A DNA stretch of 64,000 nucleotides from Acarospora socialis (Eukaryota > Ascomycota > Lecanoromycetes > Acarosporales > Acarosporaceae): assembly GCA_025617375.2 (NCBI GenBank), contig JAMYGW020000006.1, forward strand, positions 625,001 to 689,000, written 5' to 3'. The notes under the pieces were generated by a model. The model had not been told where the DNA came from. It did not search any database and saw nothing but the letters and a program-made list of their open reading frames with translations. Numbering within the stretch: position 1 is the first letter of the stretch; each line of letters opens with the position of its first letter. This document shows positions 34,955-47,325 of this stretch, piece by piece. The position numbers were made by a program, and so were the translations under genes.

Positions 34955-35193
34955 TATTGAGAAGTACAGTGTTCTAACTGCTTCTATTGTTCTAGTTAGC
35001 TCTAATGTCAGAAATCAATCTGTATAGTGAACAAAGTTAACTGTGATCAAGTTTATCTAACAATTTTACAACTCACATCAATTATAGTCAAGATAATCAA
35101 CTCATATTGACTGCAGTTAATCTCAACAATGTACATTTCACTAAATAGACAGTATAACACAAATATTCTTTAGATCTTTCACTAAATTCAATA
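34955..35193 (+). repeat. CopB 5' LTR
   Basis: 239 bp; partner of 41201-41737. Confidence 0.85.
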
Positions 35194-35205
35194 GATTATG
35201 AGCTC
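35194..35205 (+). promoter_or_regulatory. CopB primer-binding site (half-tRNA iMet type)
   Basis: GATTATGAGCTC abuts the LTR and differs from the iMet anticodon-region complement GGTTATGAGCCC by one GG-to-GA and one CC-to-TC type change. The match is better than in CopA. Confidence 0.6.
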
Positions 35206-35252
35206 AAATTAACAAGAGACTTTTCAGAGAAAGTGCATATTTCTAATATCTT

Positions 35253-35387
35253 AGCAACTTTGTTACAGAACTTAAATGATTAAGCAAAACAAGCACTTTC
35301 AGCACTCAATACAGAACTCAAAAAATTAAGTAAAATGAGACTCTCAATAACTTAATATAAAACTTAAACAGTTGAACAAAACAAGCA
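35253..35387 (+). repeat. CopB leader tandem repeat, about 46 bp x 3
   Basis: Three units like those of CopA (ACAGAACTCAAAAAATTAAG, GCAAAACAAGCACTTTCA) between the primer site and gag. Confidence 0.65.
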
Positions 35388-38300
35388 TATATTCTTGACA
35401 GCTTACTACAAGTTAACAAAACAAATAAACATCTATTTACTGTCTTCATCTAGAGAAGACATCTAACACATTTTTTCTTTTACTTTGTTTATTAATTATA
35501 TTCTTATTAATACTTCATTTCTTATACTACATGTTAACTGTTGTTGTCAACTACATTATAAATTTCAACAAATTCTTCACAAAGCAACAACTCATCTCAG
35601 TTCTCACTCAGAAAAACTGTAATCAATGATTTATTTTCATGAAAAAATGACTGATAAATAAAGATCTATAATTCATCATTGAAATCTTCACAGTCAATAC
35701 ATCTGTCAGTGACTTCTTTTTTTTTTAAACAATCTTGACTTTAAAAGTCAGAAGACTGACATTAAAGTTATGTATTGACTTATTATTTACATCAGTGCAG
35801 ATGATTAAAAATATTTGATAGATAAAATAAACACAAAGAAAGTTTAAAACACTTTGAAGTTCAAATACAAGAAGAAGCTGCAGACTACTGAAAGACAATA
35901 TTTAATGAAGTTCATTGAGTACAAGATGTCAGTAAACATGTTTATTGATGAAATATAAACTTATTTTAATAAGCTCAACAGAAAGATTATTACAACTCAG
36001 TCTGATATAATCAACTTATTTAAATTAGAATAGCAATTTCAAATACTGCTTTAGATACTGCTAAAGAACTATATAATAATTTATGATGCAATCAACACTC
36101 AAAATATCTGAAATGTCAAAAGAGATCTGCAAAAACTTTAAATCAAAAAAACACAGCTGAAAACTGCAGAAACTGTCATGTGAGTAGATTAACACAAAAA
36201 AGAATGAGATTTGACATACTCATATATCTGCAATGTGAAATATTATTATTAAAGATCTTTAAGCTTCAATAACAGCTGACTTCTTCATCAAAAGCAATTT
36301 AAGTGTTTTTTATGCAGCAACACTCATCATATATGAGACTGCAAATATCTTTTCACTGTTTACAAGATTGTTGAGTTAAAAAAGTCAGCTGACTCAATCA
36401 TGATTAAGTCATTTATGAAGTCAGACAAATTGACTGCAATTAATTCACATCATAATAAGTTAAGATCTAAGTTCAAATACAAGAAAAACAAACATAAAAC
36501 TTTCAACACTGAGATCAAGAAAGATAGTAACTCATTTTTATTGAAATTTAATGTGAAGAAGAAAATCAATGATGAAATTGTCATTTTATTTAAAGAAGCT
36601 GCTCATAAAATATTCAGTTCTAAATGAATTGTTAACTTTAAATCTTTATTATACATGACTGATTAACTTTAACTTTTTAGTAACTCTTTAATACACATAA
36701 GATGCTGACAAATTAAAGTTGAAAAAGAAAAATTACACTTTTACTACTATAAAGTAGCAGTCATACAGAATAAAATTGAGAAATTCTGTTGATCTGAATT
36801 TCATATTTTATATGTTTGAACTTAAAGTCAATCTTTTGTCAGAAAAGCAAATGTGTAAAATGAAACTACATGATTATTTTGATCAACACAGTCTCTATAT
36901 GCAGAATAAGCATGACAGAATTATGATAAAAGTGTTTGAGCAAGAAGATGTTTATATAGTTAAATACATTGTAAAGAATTTAAATGAATTTACTTTAATG
37001 TCTGTTATACACACTTTATTTAATTCAGAGATTGTTTTTTCAGTTACAGTGAATACAAATTCACAAGTTATTCAAGATGATTGCAGTCAACTTTAACATT
37101 AAGTTGATTACAGTTAACATGAATCACAAAATAATAAAATCAAGATTTACAAACTGTGACATCAATAATTTGTTCATCTCAGTTCTACAAAGCTCTGTAA
37201 TCTTTACAAGATTTTAATTCTTGAAAAGTTAATTTTCATTGCTGAGAACAAAAAGAACATATGTAAGATCTGTGTCATCATTAAGTTTATTAATCAGTGA
37301 AAACACACTATAAGTGAGTGAAAGATCAACATTCTTACTTTAATTTTCATTAATATATGCAGTTCTCTGTTCTTATCATTTACTGAATATTAGTATTTTC
37401 TGAAAATTGTAGACAACTATTTACAAAAGATATAAACAATATTACTGAAACAATGTGACAATATCTCACAGAAACTGCAAAAATAACAATTAAGAGTTAA
37501 GCTTCAGAGTGATGTAAAGATTCTGACTGTATAAAGTGATAATGTCATTGAGTTTAGAGTTATTTTTAATGACTAATATAAATCTTTTAATATTACATCA
37601 CAATACACTATCTTTTACATGTTCATTCAGAATAATATTGCTAAAAGAACAATTTAAATTACTGAGAACTCAGTGCACACAATGATCAAAAAAACTGAAT
37701 TTTCAATAAAATTCTAAGCAAAAACAGCACAAACAGACATCTGTTTTCACAATTAAACAGTAACTGACTTCTTAATTAACAACAAGCAAACAACTTCAGA
37801 GAAGATCTTCATTGATGAGAAACTATTCATTGATTATATTTATATGTGAAAATGTAAATACTATATCTACATTAACTTCAAGTCTCTGCTAAAGAACAGA
37901 CAGAATAAGTTTATGAATTGAGAATGAGTGAAAGTTTTTATGAACTATATGAAGAAAATCACAAAGCAATATTTATTTTAAGTTTCAAATCTCAAGCAAA
38001 TCATCAAAAGTTATACTGTTAAGTTTGCTGAAAATGAACAGAATGACAGTATTGATCTTAGACTGCAAAAACAGATATTAAATATTTTGCTGAAGCAAAA
38101 ATTAATTGAATAATCATTAAAAAACACAATTACTACAGAACTCACAGTATCTACAGCTTCACTTACAGTTACTGAGCAACTCACAGATTCAGATCTGTGA
38201 GTTTAGATGACAAAAAGATATTAAAATTAATTATAGTTAATCTTGATGCATCTGCATCAGATATTAATGCAGTGAATAAATTAATTATAGTCAACTTAAA

Positions 38301-38392
38301 CAGATCACAGACTAATAAATAAGATAAAATCAAGCAGTTTTTACATATTAAGATCTTCATCAACAAAACAGACAAATCAGTAGAGAACATTT

Positions 38393-39013
38393 TACATTAA
38401 CAAGTTTGCAGTGTGACTTCAAGTCAGCTTTGCACAGCAAAATTCAGCTTGAAGCACTTCAAGTCAGTGATCTCATGTTTTAGCTCAGGGTCACTCAGAG
38501 TGCTCTGAGCTGACTGTAATTTATATGTAATATATGTGTAAAATTGAATATTTCATCATATAAAACATCATATAAAACAGCTTAGTAAGCAGATTATTTT
38601 TAGAAACTTTCTTGACTTTAAAGATTTTTAATAATCATAACTAGATGTAGTATTAGTAATAATAATATATTAAAGACTAGTGTATTTTGTCTGAATTTTT
38701 CAAAAATGAAATTATAAATGCACTAGTGTTGATGACTCATTAATTAGTGCATTAGTGTTGTTTTTACACTAAGCAATTAAGCTTAAAGCTTAGTGTATAG
38801 CTTAATTCTAATTTTAGTAATTTGTAATATATGATGTAAAATACAATATAAATGAATTATATAATTTATAAGCTTACTAAGCAGCTCAGAGTCAGCTCAG
38901 AGCACTTAAAGCAAGTATACACAGCTAAAATCTAGCTCTGAGCTGACTCTGAGCTGCTTTTTCACTTTTTTCTAAGTCAAAATAGCTGAGCTGTCTCTTA
39001 ACTTGTCAATGTA
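38393..39013. mobile_element. Palindromic TIR element in CopB pol
   Basis: About 620 bp absent from the matching place in CopA. The ends are inverted 14-mers TACATTAACAAGTT and the complement of AACTTGTCAATGTA. Inside are inverted subterminal blocks built of AGCTCAGAGTCAGCTCAGAGC (near 38885) and its complement (near 38935) plus GCTTAGTAAGCAG/CTTACTAAGCAG. It keeps a GGG near 38487. No coding sequence and no clear target duplication. Confidence 0.55.
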
Positions 39014-40178
39014 ATTGAGAAAGTCAGAACATTTTTGTGTGTTGAAATCTCAAAGAGAAAGTGAAACAACAACAACAATAAGCAAAACTTAAATGAATTC
39101 TTGTTCAAGATATCAAAAGTCATACTGACATTAATTACTTTCACAACAGATAAAGAAAATTACAATAATATCAGATCTGACATTTCTACATTTGTCATTT
39201 ATGTTAAAGCAGTGAGAAATTCAATTTGAGAAAAAATATAAAAGAATGTCATTTATGCAGAGTTAACAGTTTTGACAGCAAATGAAATTCAAAAAGAAGT
39301 TGTGTCATTAAAGAATGCAAATATTGTAACAAACAAATAAGTGTTTAAATTCAAGCTGAACACTGATGAATCTCTGAAAAAATTTAAGACAAGAGTTATG
39401 ATGAGAGAATTCTTTTAAATATATAACATTAATTATGAGAACATCTTTGCATCTACTGTCAAATTTAACACTTTTTAAATCTTTTTAGTTATTGTTGCAC
39501 TTAAGAATCTGAAGTGTTATCAGATGAATATCAACAATGTTTTTACAGAAATTTTTTTTTAAGAAGACTATTTACATGATGATTTCTCTCAAAGTTAAAG
39601 TTGCACTCAGTTGTGCACTGTACATACTATGTAGTCTTTATGATTTTAAATAAGTTATATAAAACTGACATAAATAATGCATTAATGAGCTGAAGAAATT
39701 AAGCTTTCATTAAAGTGATATAAATTCTTATCTTTTCATTCACAGCATCAAGAAGATCATGCTGCTTCTTTATATAAATGATATTATTGTGACTTCAATA
39801 AATCTGTTATATGTTCTCTGATTTAAGCAAGCTTTTATGAAGATATTTAAAGTTAAGAACTTAAGAAAAACACAAAAAATTCTTGACATTTAAGTTATAT
39901 ACAATCACAAGAGAAGAACTTTGCATTTGAATCAAACTCACTATATAAATAAGATGTTAAAAGATCTTTATATGTGATCTGACAAGCACAGAGTCACTGA
40001 GATCTTACTTAATAAATATAACATTTTCATTCTGCTGATTCAACTGATCAAAAAATAGATTAAAGACAGTATCAGTAAACAATTGAAAGTCTGATGTATA
40101 CAGCAATTTATACTCAATTAAACATTGTCTTTATTTTAAATTAATTAAGTTAATATTTCAGTAATTTTGCAGAGCTGA

Positions 40179-40547
40179 TAGAATGATTGCTGAGCTTTTT
40201 CAAAGTTGGTTTTTTGCTTATTTTGCATGACTTGTTAGTCATGCTTTGTCATAGTGACAAATACATCTCAATTTCTTCAAAATTTGAACAAATTTTTGAT
40301 CACATGCATTGAGCTTGAAAGCAATTCATTTTTTGTGATTTTTTTTAATTTTGTAAAAAATTGCAAGACCTTTCAAATGATGTAAAAATTACCAAAATTA
40401 CTCTAGAAACAAAGAAGATTACTATAAATATGATTTGAGTTAGTTCAGCTTGACTTAACTCTGTTGTTGAATCAAGTCTAAATAGTTATTTGATGAGTCA
40501 AGTCAAATTCTAAAATCTGAGCCTGATCTGATCTGATGATCATTCTA
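40179..40547 (+). mobile_element. hAT-like MITE, copy 3
   Basis: Ends TAGAATGATTGCTGAGC and, inverted, TAGAATGATCATCAGATC; shares the interior GCATTGAG-CTGAAAGCAATT section with 41365-41653. Retains GG and CC. The target duplication is blurred. Absent from CopA at the same place. Confidence 0.65.
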
Positions 40548-41200
40548 GATTAAAGTATTATGAATATGTATTTAAAAAATTATTATGATATGTCAGATCA
40601 ATCATCAATCTTGATATAGTGTATAAGTTTAATGAAAATCAATTTATATTTAAATATTCTGACTCAGACTATGCATCAAACAAGTAAAATCAAAGTTCAT
40701 TTTAGAACATGTCTATATGTTTGAAGATGAATCAGTGTTGTGAACAAGTCAAAAACAAAAATTTGTTATTACATTAATCACTGAAACTGAGTATATAATT
40801 ATGTCAATATGCACAAAGACTGAAATCTGACTCACTCAGATGCTGAGAAACATGAATATAAGTAAGTATCTTGAAGACAATTTATACTGTGTGAACATTA
40901 AAGAAGATGAAACTTATTAAATTACTTTATCTCTTCAGCTCAAAGAAGACAATTAAGTTGTTTTGATTTTAATTAAGAATGTATATATGCATGAACAATT
41001 AAAACACATTAATATTGTCTATCATCATATCTGTAATCTGCAGAAGAAGAACTAAATTCAGATAAACTTTGTGCTTAGTTGCAACATGATGATTGATGAA
41101 TTAATTAAGTTCTTATTTAGACAGATCTTTGAGCACTTTGTTAAACAGTTGAAATTTGTTGTCAATGAAAATCAATAGATGCAGTGTCATCAAGTGAGAA

Positions 41201-41737
41201 TGTTAAGAAGTATGATGTTTTAACTGCTTCTATTGTTTTAGTTAGCTTTAGTGTTAGAGATCAATTTGTGTAGTGAACAAAGTTGATTGTGATTAACTTT
41301 ATTTAACAATCTCTACAATTTATGTTGATTATAGTCAAGATGATCAACTCATGTTGACTGCAGTTAGAGTGGTCACCAGATCAGTAAATGTAATGTCTTG
41401 AGATTGTCTTTACTGCCTGTTCTGATCAGTATAGCAGTTACTTCATTAAGATTTTCAAAACTTCAAAGCAGTGCATTGAGACTGAAAGCAATTGGAAGTT
41501 TTTGGTTTTTGAGTCAGTTTGTAGTGTTTTTTGAGTGCTTTATAAATTACAAAAAATCTTCAAAATTACACAATAAACAATCAAAATTACACAATATTAC
41601 ACAGTGAGTCAGGTCAGAAAATCCTGGCCTGATTCAATCTGACAATCACTCTAACTGTAGTCAATCTTGACAATGTATGTTTCACTAGATAAACAGTATA
41701 GCATGAGTATTCTTTAGATCTATCACTAAATTCAATA
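41201..41737 (+). repeat. CopB 3' LTR, split by a MITE
   Basis: Same as 34955-35193 apart from the MITE and C/T, G/A changes. Confidence 0.85.
41365..41653 (+). mobile_element. hAT-like MITE, copy 1
   Basis: 289 bp with inverted ends TAGAGTGGTCACCAGATC and TAGAGTGATTGTCAGATT and an 8-bp target duplication ACTGCAGT (41357-41364) versus ACTGTAGT (41654-41661). TAGAGTG-type ends with 8-bp targets point to the hAT superfamily. CC and GG are kept (GGTCACC, CCTGGCCTG), so it post-dates mutation of the LTR it sits in or escaped it. Confidence 0.78.
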
Positions 41738-41742
41738 TTTTT

Positions 41743-44700
41743 AAGCAATCTCAGCTTCAGAAATCAGAAAATTAATGTAAAAATTTTATATTGACTCATC
41801 ATCTACATCAATACAGATGATTAAGAATATTGAACAGACAAAATCAATATAAAGAATATTTGAAATATCTTGAGATTCAAATACAAAAAAAAATTACAAA
41901 TCACTAAAAAACAATATTTAACAGAGTTCATTAAGTACAGAATGTCAGCAGATATGTTTATTAATAAAGTGTGAATTTATTTCAGCAAACTTGACAGAAA
42001 AATTACTGCAACTCAATTTAATATGACTGAACTGTTTAAGTCAGCACAACAATTTTAAACATTACTTCAAGCACAATCAGAAAACTATACTGTGATTTAT
42101 GATACAATCAATATTCAGAATACTTTAAACATCAAGAAAAATGTAGAAATTTCAAGAAAAAAAACCACAATTAAAAATCACAGAGACTGCTCTGTGAGCA
42201 GATTTATGTAAGAATGAATAAAATTTAATGTATTTATATTAACATAATGTGAAATATCATTATTAAAGATTATCAAGCTCTAACAATGAGCATTCTTCTT
42301 ACTGTAAGTTATTTAAGTGTTTTTTTGTCACAGTACTCATCATATATTTAAAATTGTGAATATCTTTCTGTTGTCTGCAAAAATATTAAGTTGAAAAAAC
42401 TAAGTAAATTGATTGCAGACAACTTGTGTCACAACAAGTTAGAGTTTAAATGTAAAGATATAAAATATAAAACTTTTCATGCAGTGATTGAAATCAACAA
42501 AATGAACTATTTATTTTTTTTAAACTTCAATACTGAAGAAGATATTGAGAAGAAAATTGCTGTTTTATTTAAAAAAAATCATTAATAAAATACTCAGCTC
42601 TGATTAAGTTGCAGATTCAGAATTCTTTATATATATAATTGATTAATTTTGATTCTTCAGTGATTCTTTAGTATATATAAGACATTGATGAATTAAAATT
42701 GAGAAAAAACATCTATACTCTCACTACTATAAAGTAATAATCATGCAAAATGAATCTCAAAACTTGGTAAATCTGAATTTAACTCTTTATATGTTTGAAC
42801 TTAAAATTAATCTTCTGTTGAGAAAGCAGATGTATGAGATGAAACTGTATGAAAGTTTTAATTAATATAATTTTTATATATAAAATAAACATGATAAGAT
42901 CATAATAAAAGTGTTTGAGTGAGATGATGTCTATATAGTCAAATATATTGTAAAGAATCTAAATGAATTTGTCTTAATGTCTGTTATATATGTGTTATTT
43001 AACTCAAAAATTACTCTTTCAATCACAGTACAGAATGTGAATTTGTAGACTTAGATTTGTGAGTTTTTTGTAACAATTAAAATCTTAAATATTACTGACA
43101 TCAGTTCACAGAATCAAACTTATATTAATTACAATTAAGTCAATGATATAGATAAAATAAAGTAATCATTGAGTCAGATCAAGTCAGAAATTTCTGATAT
43201 GATCTGATTTGTTGTGTAATAATGTGTAATTTTGATTGTTTACTGTGTAATTTTGAAAATTTTGTAATCTATGAAGCACTCAAAAAATGCTACAAACTGA
43301 CTCAAAAATCATGAAATTTCAATTGCTTTCAGTCTCAATGCACTGCTTTGAAATTTTGAAAATTTTGATGAAATAACTGCTATACTGATCAGAACAGACA
43401 GTAAAGACAATTTTAAAATATTATAATCATTGATTCAGTGATCACTTTAAAATAAAAGAACTAAGATCTACAGATTGTAACATTGATAATTTGCTCATCT
43501 TAATAATATAAAGCTTTGTGATTTTCACAAGATGACAATTCTGAAAAAGTCAATTCTCATTGTTGAGAACAAAAGAAATGTTTGTGAAATCTGTGCTCTC
43601 ATTAAGTTTGTTAATCAGTGAAAACACAATATGAACAAGAAAAAGATCAATATTCTTACTCTGATTTTCATTGATATATATAATTCTCTATCTCTATTAT
43701 TTATTGAATTTTAATATTTTTTGAAGATTATGAACAATTATTCTTAAAAGATATAAACAAAACTGCTAAAGTGATACAATAATGTTTCACAAAAATTATA
43801 AGAATAACAACTAAAAATCAAGCTTCAAATTGATACAAAAGTACTTGTTATATGAAGTAACAATATTACAGAGTTAAAATTAATTTTAAATAAATGATGT
43901 AGATTCTTTAACATTACACTGCAATATATTATGTTTTACATGTTTATTCAAAATGATGTTGCTGAAAAAGTCATTTATATCACTGAGAACTCAGTGCACA
44001 TCATAATTAAAAAGACAAAACTTTTAATAAAGTTCTAAGTGAAGACAGTGCAAATAAATGTTTATTTTTGCAATTGAACAGTAACTGATTTTTTAATTGA
44101 TGATAGATAAACAATTTTGAAAAAGATTTTACTGATGTGCATTTATTCATTGATTATATTTATATTTAAAAATGCAAATACTACTTCTATATTGATCTCA
44201 AGTTGTTGTTGAAAGACAGACAGAATAAATTTATAAATTAAGAATGAGTAAAAGTTTTCATGAATTATATGAAGAAAATTACAAAATAATATCTGCTTTA
44301 AACTTCAAATCTTAAGTAGATTATTAGAAGTTATATTGTGAAGTTTGTTGAGAATGAAAAGAAAAACAATATTAATTTTAAACTGCAAAAACAAATGCTG
44401 AACATTCTGTTGAAACAAAAATCAATTAAATGATTATAAAAAAATATAATCATTACAAATTTTATAACATCTACAACTCTGTTTACTGTTTCTGAGCAAA
44501 TTCACAGATTTAGATTTATAAATTCAGATTAAAAAAAGAGTTTAAGTTGATTGCAGACAATCTTGATACATTTTTATCAAATATCAATATAATGAATAAA
44601 TTAATCATAATTAATTTAAACAAACTGTAAACAAATAAATAAAGTGAAATCAAGCAGTTTTTACATATTGAAGTTTTTGTCAGCAAAGCATCAAATATTT

Positions 44701-46500
44701 TAACTGAGAAAGTTAAGACATTCTTGTGTGTTGAGATTTCAAAAAAAAAATTGAAATAACAATGATGAAAACTCTGATGAACTCATAATCAAGATATCAT
44801 GAATTATGTTAATATTCATAATATTTATCACAGATAATGAAAAAAACACTAAAAACATTAAATCTGACATTTTCACATCTGTCATTTATGCTGAAGCAGT
44901 GAGAAACTCAGTCTGAAAAAAAAAAATGTAAAAAAATATTATTTATGCAGAATTGATGATTCTGACAGTCAATAAAACATAAAAAAAATTATGTTATCAA
45001 AGAATGCAAACATAGTGATCAGTAAATAAATATCTAAATTTAAACTAAATACTGATGAATTTCTGAACAAATTTAAAACAAAAATTATGATGAGAGATTT
45101 TTCTCAGATGTATAACATTGATTATGAGAACATTTTTGTATTTACTATTAAGTTCAATATTTTTTAAATCTTTTTTGCTATCATTGTTCTTAAGAATTTT
45201 AAGTATCATTAATTAAATATCAATAATGTTTTTACAGAATTTTTTCTTAAAAAAATCATCTACATAACAACTTCTTCTGAAGTTCAAGTTGCATTTAACT
45301 GTATACTGTGTATATTGTGTAGTTTTTATGATCTGAAGCAAATCACATAAGATTGACATAAATAATGCATTATTAATCTGTGCAAATTAAACTTTCATTA
45401 AAGCAACATTAATTCATGTCTTTTTATTCACAGCATCAAAAGAATTATGCTGCTTCTCTATGTAAATAATATAATTGTAACATCAGCAAATTTAATACAT
45501 ATTTAATTTAAAAAAGTTCTTGCAGAAATGTTCAAAGTTAAGAACTTGAGAAAGACACAGAAAATTCTTGACATACAAATTATACATAATTACAAGAGAA
45601 GAATTATATATTTAAATCAGACTCATTATGTAAACAAAATGCTGAAAGATCTTTACATACAGTTCAATAAACACAAGATCACAACAATTTTATTCATAAA
45701 ATATAATACTTTTTGCTTCATCAATTCAGCTAAATAAAGAATAGATCAAAGACAGTATCAATATGCAATTAAATATCTAATGTATATAGTGATTCATACT
45801 TAACTGAACATCATCTTTTCTTTAAATTAATTAAATTAATATTTTAGTGATTCTGCAGAACATCATGAATATATGTTTAAGAAACTGTTGTGATATATGA
45901 AATTAATTATTAGTTTTGATATTGTGTACAAGCTCAATAAAAGTCAAATCATACTTAAATATTCAGATTCTGACTATACATCAGACAAATAAGATAGAAA
46001 GTCAATTTTAAAATATGTATATATGCTTGAAGATAAATTAATGTCATGAACAAGTCAAAAATAAAAGTTTATTGTTATTTTAATCACAGAGACTAAGTAC
46101 ATAATTATATCAATATATGCAAAAATTGAAGTTTAACTTATGCAGATACTGTGAAACATAAATATAAGTAAATATCTTAAAAACAATTCATACTGTATAA
46201 ATATCAAGAAAAATGAAGCTCATCAAACAGTTTCATTTTTCAGTTTAAAAGAGACAATCAGACTGTCTTGACTCTGATTAAAAATGTATATGTGTATGAG
46301 TAATTAAAATACATTAACATTGTTTATCATCATATTTGTAATCTGCACAAGTGAAATTAAATTTATGTAAACTTTGTGCTCAGTTAAGACATAATGACTG
46401 ATGAACTAATTAAGTTCTTATTTAGATAAATTTTTAAGTGCTTTGTTGAACAACTGAGATTTACTGTTAATGAAAGTTAATAGATGCAGCATCATTAAAT
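41743..46500 (+). pseudogene. CopA gag-pol remnant, main part
   Basis: Parallel to CopB throughout: gag and zinc-knuckle area to about 42600, protease/pre-integrase 42640-43060, integrase 43455-44700, RT 44750-45790 with an open piece at 45528-45737 (MFKVKNLRKTQKILDIQII), RNase H about 45870-46490. More T-rich and more stops than CopB, in line with its being older. Confidence 0.8.
43158..43449 (-). mobile_element. hAT-like MITE, copy 2
   Basis: Reverse-complement relative of 41365-41653 over its whole length; ends TAAAGTAATC and CACTTTA; target duplication AGATAAAA (43150-43157) versus AAATAAAA (43450-43457). No CC or GG left: this copy was mutated together with CopA. Confidence 0.77.
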
Positions 46501-46505
46501 AAAAG

Positions 46506-46715
46506 TATTGAGAAATGTGATGTTCTAATTGCTTTCATATTTTTAGTTGAGATTAACATTAAAAATTACTCATTACTCATATAGTCTGTGTAGTAAAGTA
46601 TGTAAATAGTCAATTTCTACAACTCATGTTGACAACAGTAAGTTAACAGTGTACATTTTACTAAATAGACAGTTAGTCAGCAGTATAGCATCAGTATTCT
46701 TTATATCTCTCAATA
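46506..46715 (+). repeat. CopA 3' LTR
   Basis: 210 bp, partner of 34183-34392. Confidence 0.85.
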
Positions 46716-46945
46716 ATTATTAATATACTGTTAAATCTTATCTTTTATGCTGAGTTTTTTAATGATGACAACTTTACAATAAAGTTCATAATAACTGACT
46801 TTCACAGTGCATCTGATGCATTCAGTTATGTTATTTTATTATATTATTTATTTTATTGACTCTTATTTCTTTAATATAAGTCACACACAGTGATCATCTT
46901 GATGACTTAATTTCTAAAATCACTAATATTGTGCTTTTTTCAAAC
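46716..46945 (-). pseudogene. G5 integrase remnant
   Basis: Resumes G5 after CopA (TTAATATACTG...), matching G2 at about 12835-13060, including the VCNSC-coding region. Similarity ends near 46945; 46946-46964 is unexplained. Confidence 0.72.
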
Positions 46946-46964
46946 AAGAATCTTTGTACATTTA

Positions 46965-47325
46965 TGTTACAATCATGTCTGAAAAGAAAGAAACTCATAG
47001 GTTCAGAATCAAGAATTCACTCAAAGTGTGTACAAGAAAAACTGCTAAACAACAGTCATGTAACAGCACAACAGCTTGATGATGAGCAGATAAGCTGAGA
47101 ACTCAACTTCTTGATGTCAAAACATCAAGACATTAAGAGTGCTCAACATCTTCATATTAAGCACATTCTATATAGTAGAATCATTTCTTTTATGAAAACA
47201 ATCATGTTCAACTTTAATAATCATCTAAGAGTTAAAGTTCAGAATCATTTCAGATCAACTGTTATATCAATAAGCACAAACTTTTAACTCTACATACTCA
47301 AGAAAGTTCAAATTAGAATGTTACA
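46965..47325 (+). repeat. G4 5' LTR
   Basis: 361 bp, TGTTACAATC...AATGTTACA. Confidence 0.92.

Larger units (their letters stand above)
35540..41190 (+). pseudogene. CopB gag-pol remnant
   Basis: Gag with a zinc knuckle (KCFLCSNTHHI.DC, near 36299-36345) and a lysine-rich end; protease/pre-integrase at about 36776-37096 (MFELKVNLLSEKQMCKMK); integrase to about 38390; RT from about 39040 to 40130, recognisable by KVKNLRKTQKILDI and LYLNQTHYINKMLKDLYM; RNase H at about 40556-41190, ending in the copia-type HINIVYHHICNLQKKN and LFRQIFEHFVKQLKF. Stops in every domain and two transposon insertions. Not functional. Confidence 0.82.
34955..41737 (+). mobile_element. Ty1/copia element, inner (CopB), mutated
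   Basis: LTRs 34955-35193 (239 bp) and 41201-41737 (the same plus a MITE); target duplication TTTTT (34950-34954 and 41738-41742). The element begins TATTGAGAAG or TGTTAAGAAG and ends CAATA. It is nested in CopA gag. It contains a palindromic TIR insertion (38393-39013) and a hAT-like MITE (40179-40547) in pol. Confidence 0.87.
34183..46715 (+). mobile_element. Ty1/copia element, outer (CopA), mutated
   Basis: 210-bp LTRs (34183-34392 and 46506-46715) beginning TGTTA/TATTG and ending CAATA, with target duplication ATTGT (34178-34182) versus ATTAT (46716-46720). It carries a primer site, leader repeats, gag, integrase, RT and RNase H in copia order. It inserted into G5 and was itself split near its 5' end by CopB and by a MITE at 43158. 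Confidence 0.88.
23346..46945 (-). mobile_element. Ty3/gypsy G5, oldest copy, split by G3 and copia elements
   Basis: Minus-strand gypsy whose 3' part is recovered in three pieces: 23346-24183, 33273-34182 and 46716-46945. The pieces join in register when compared with G2 (to 11900, 11900-12835 and 12835-13060), and the joins carry target duplications of the elements that split them. It is more diverged than G1-G4 and belongs to a separate subfamily. Its gag and RT part is not in the window or was lost; at about 46945 similarity ends just before G4 begins. Confidence 0.8.
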
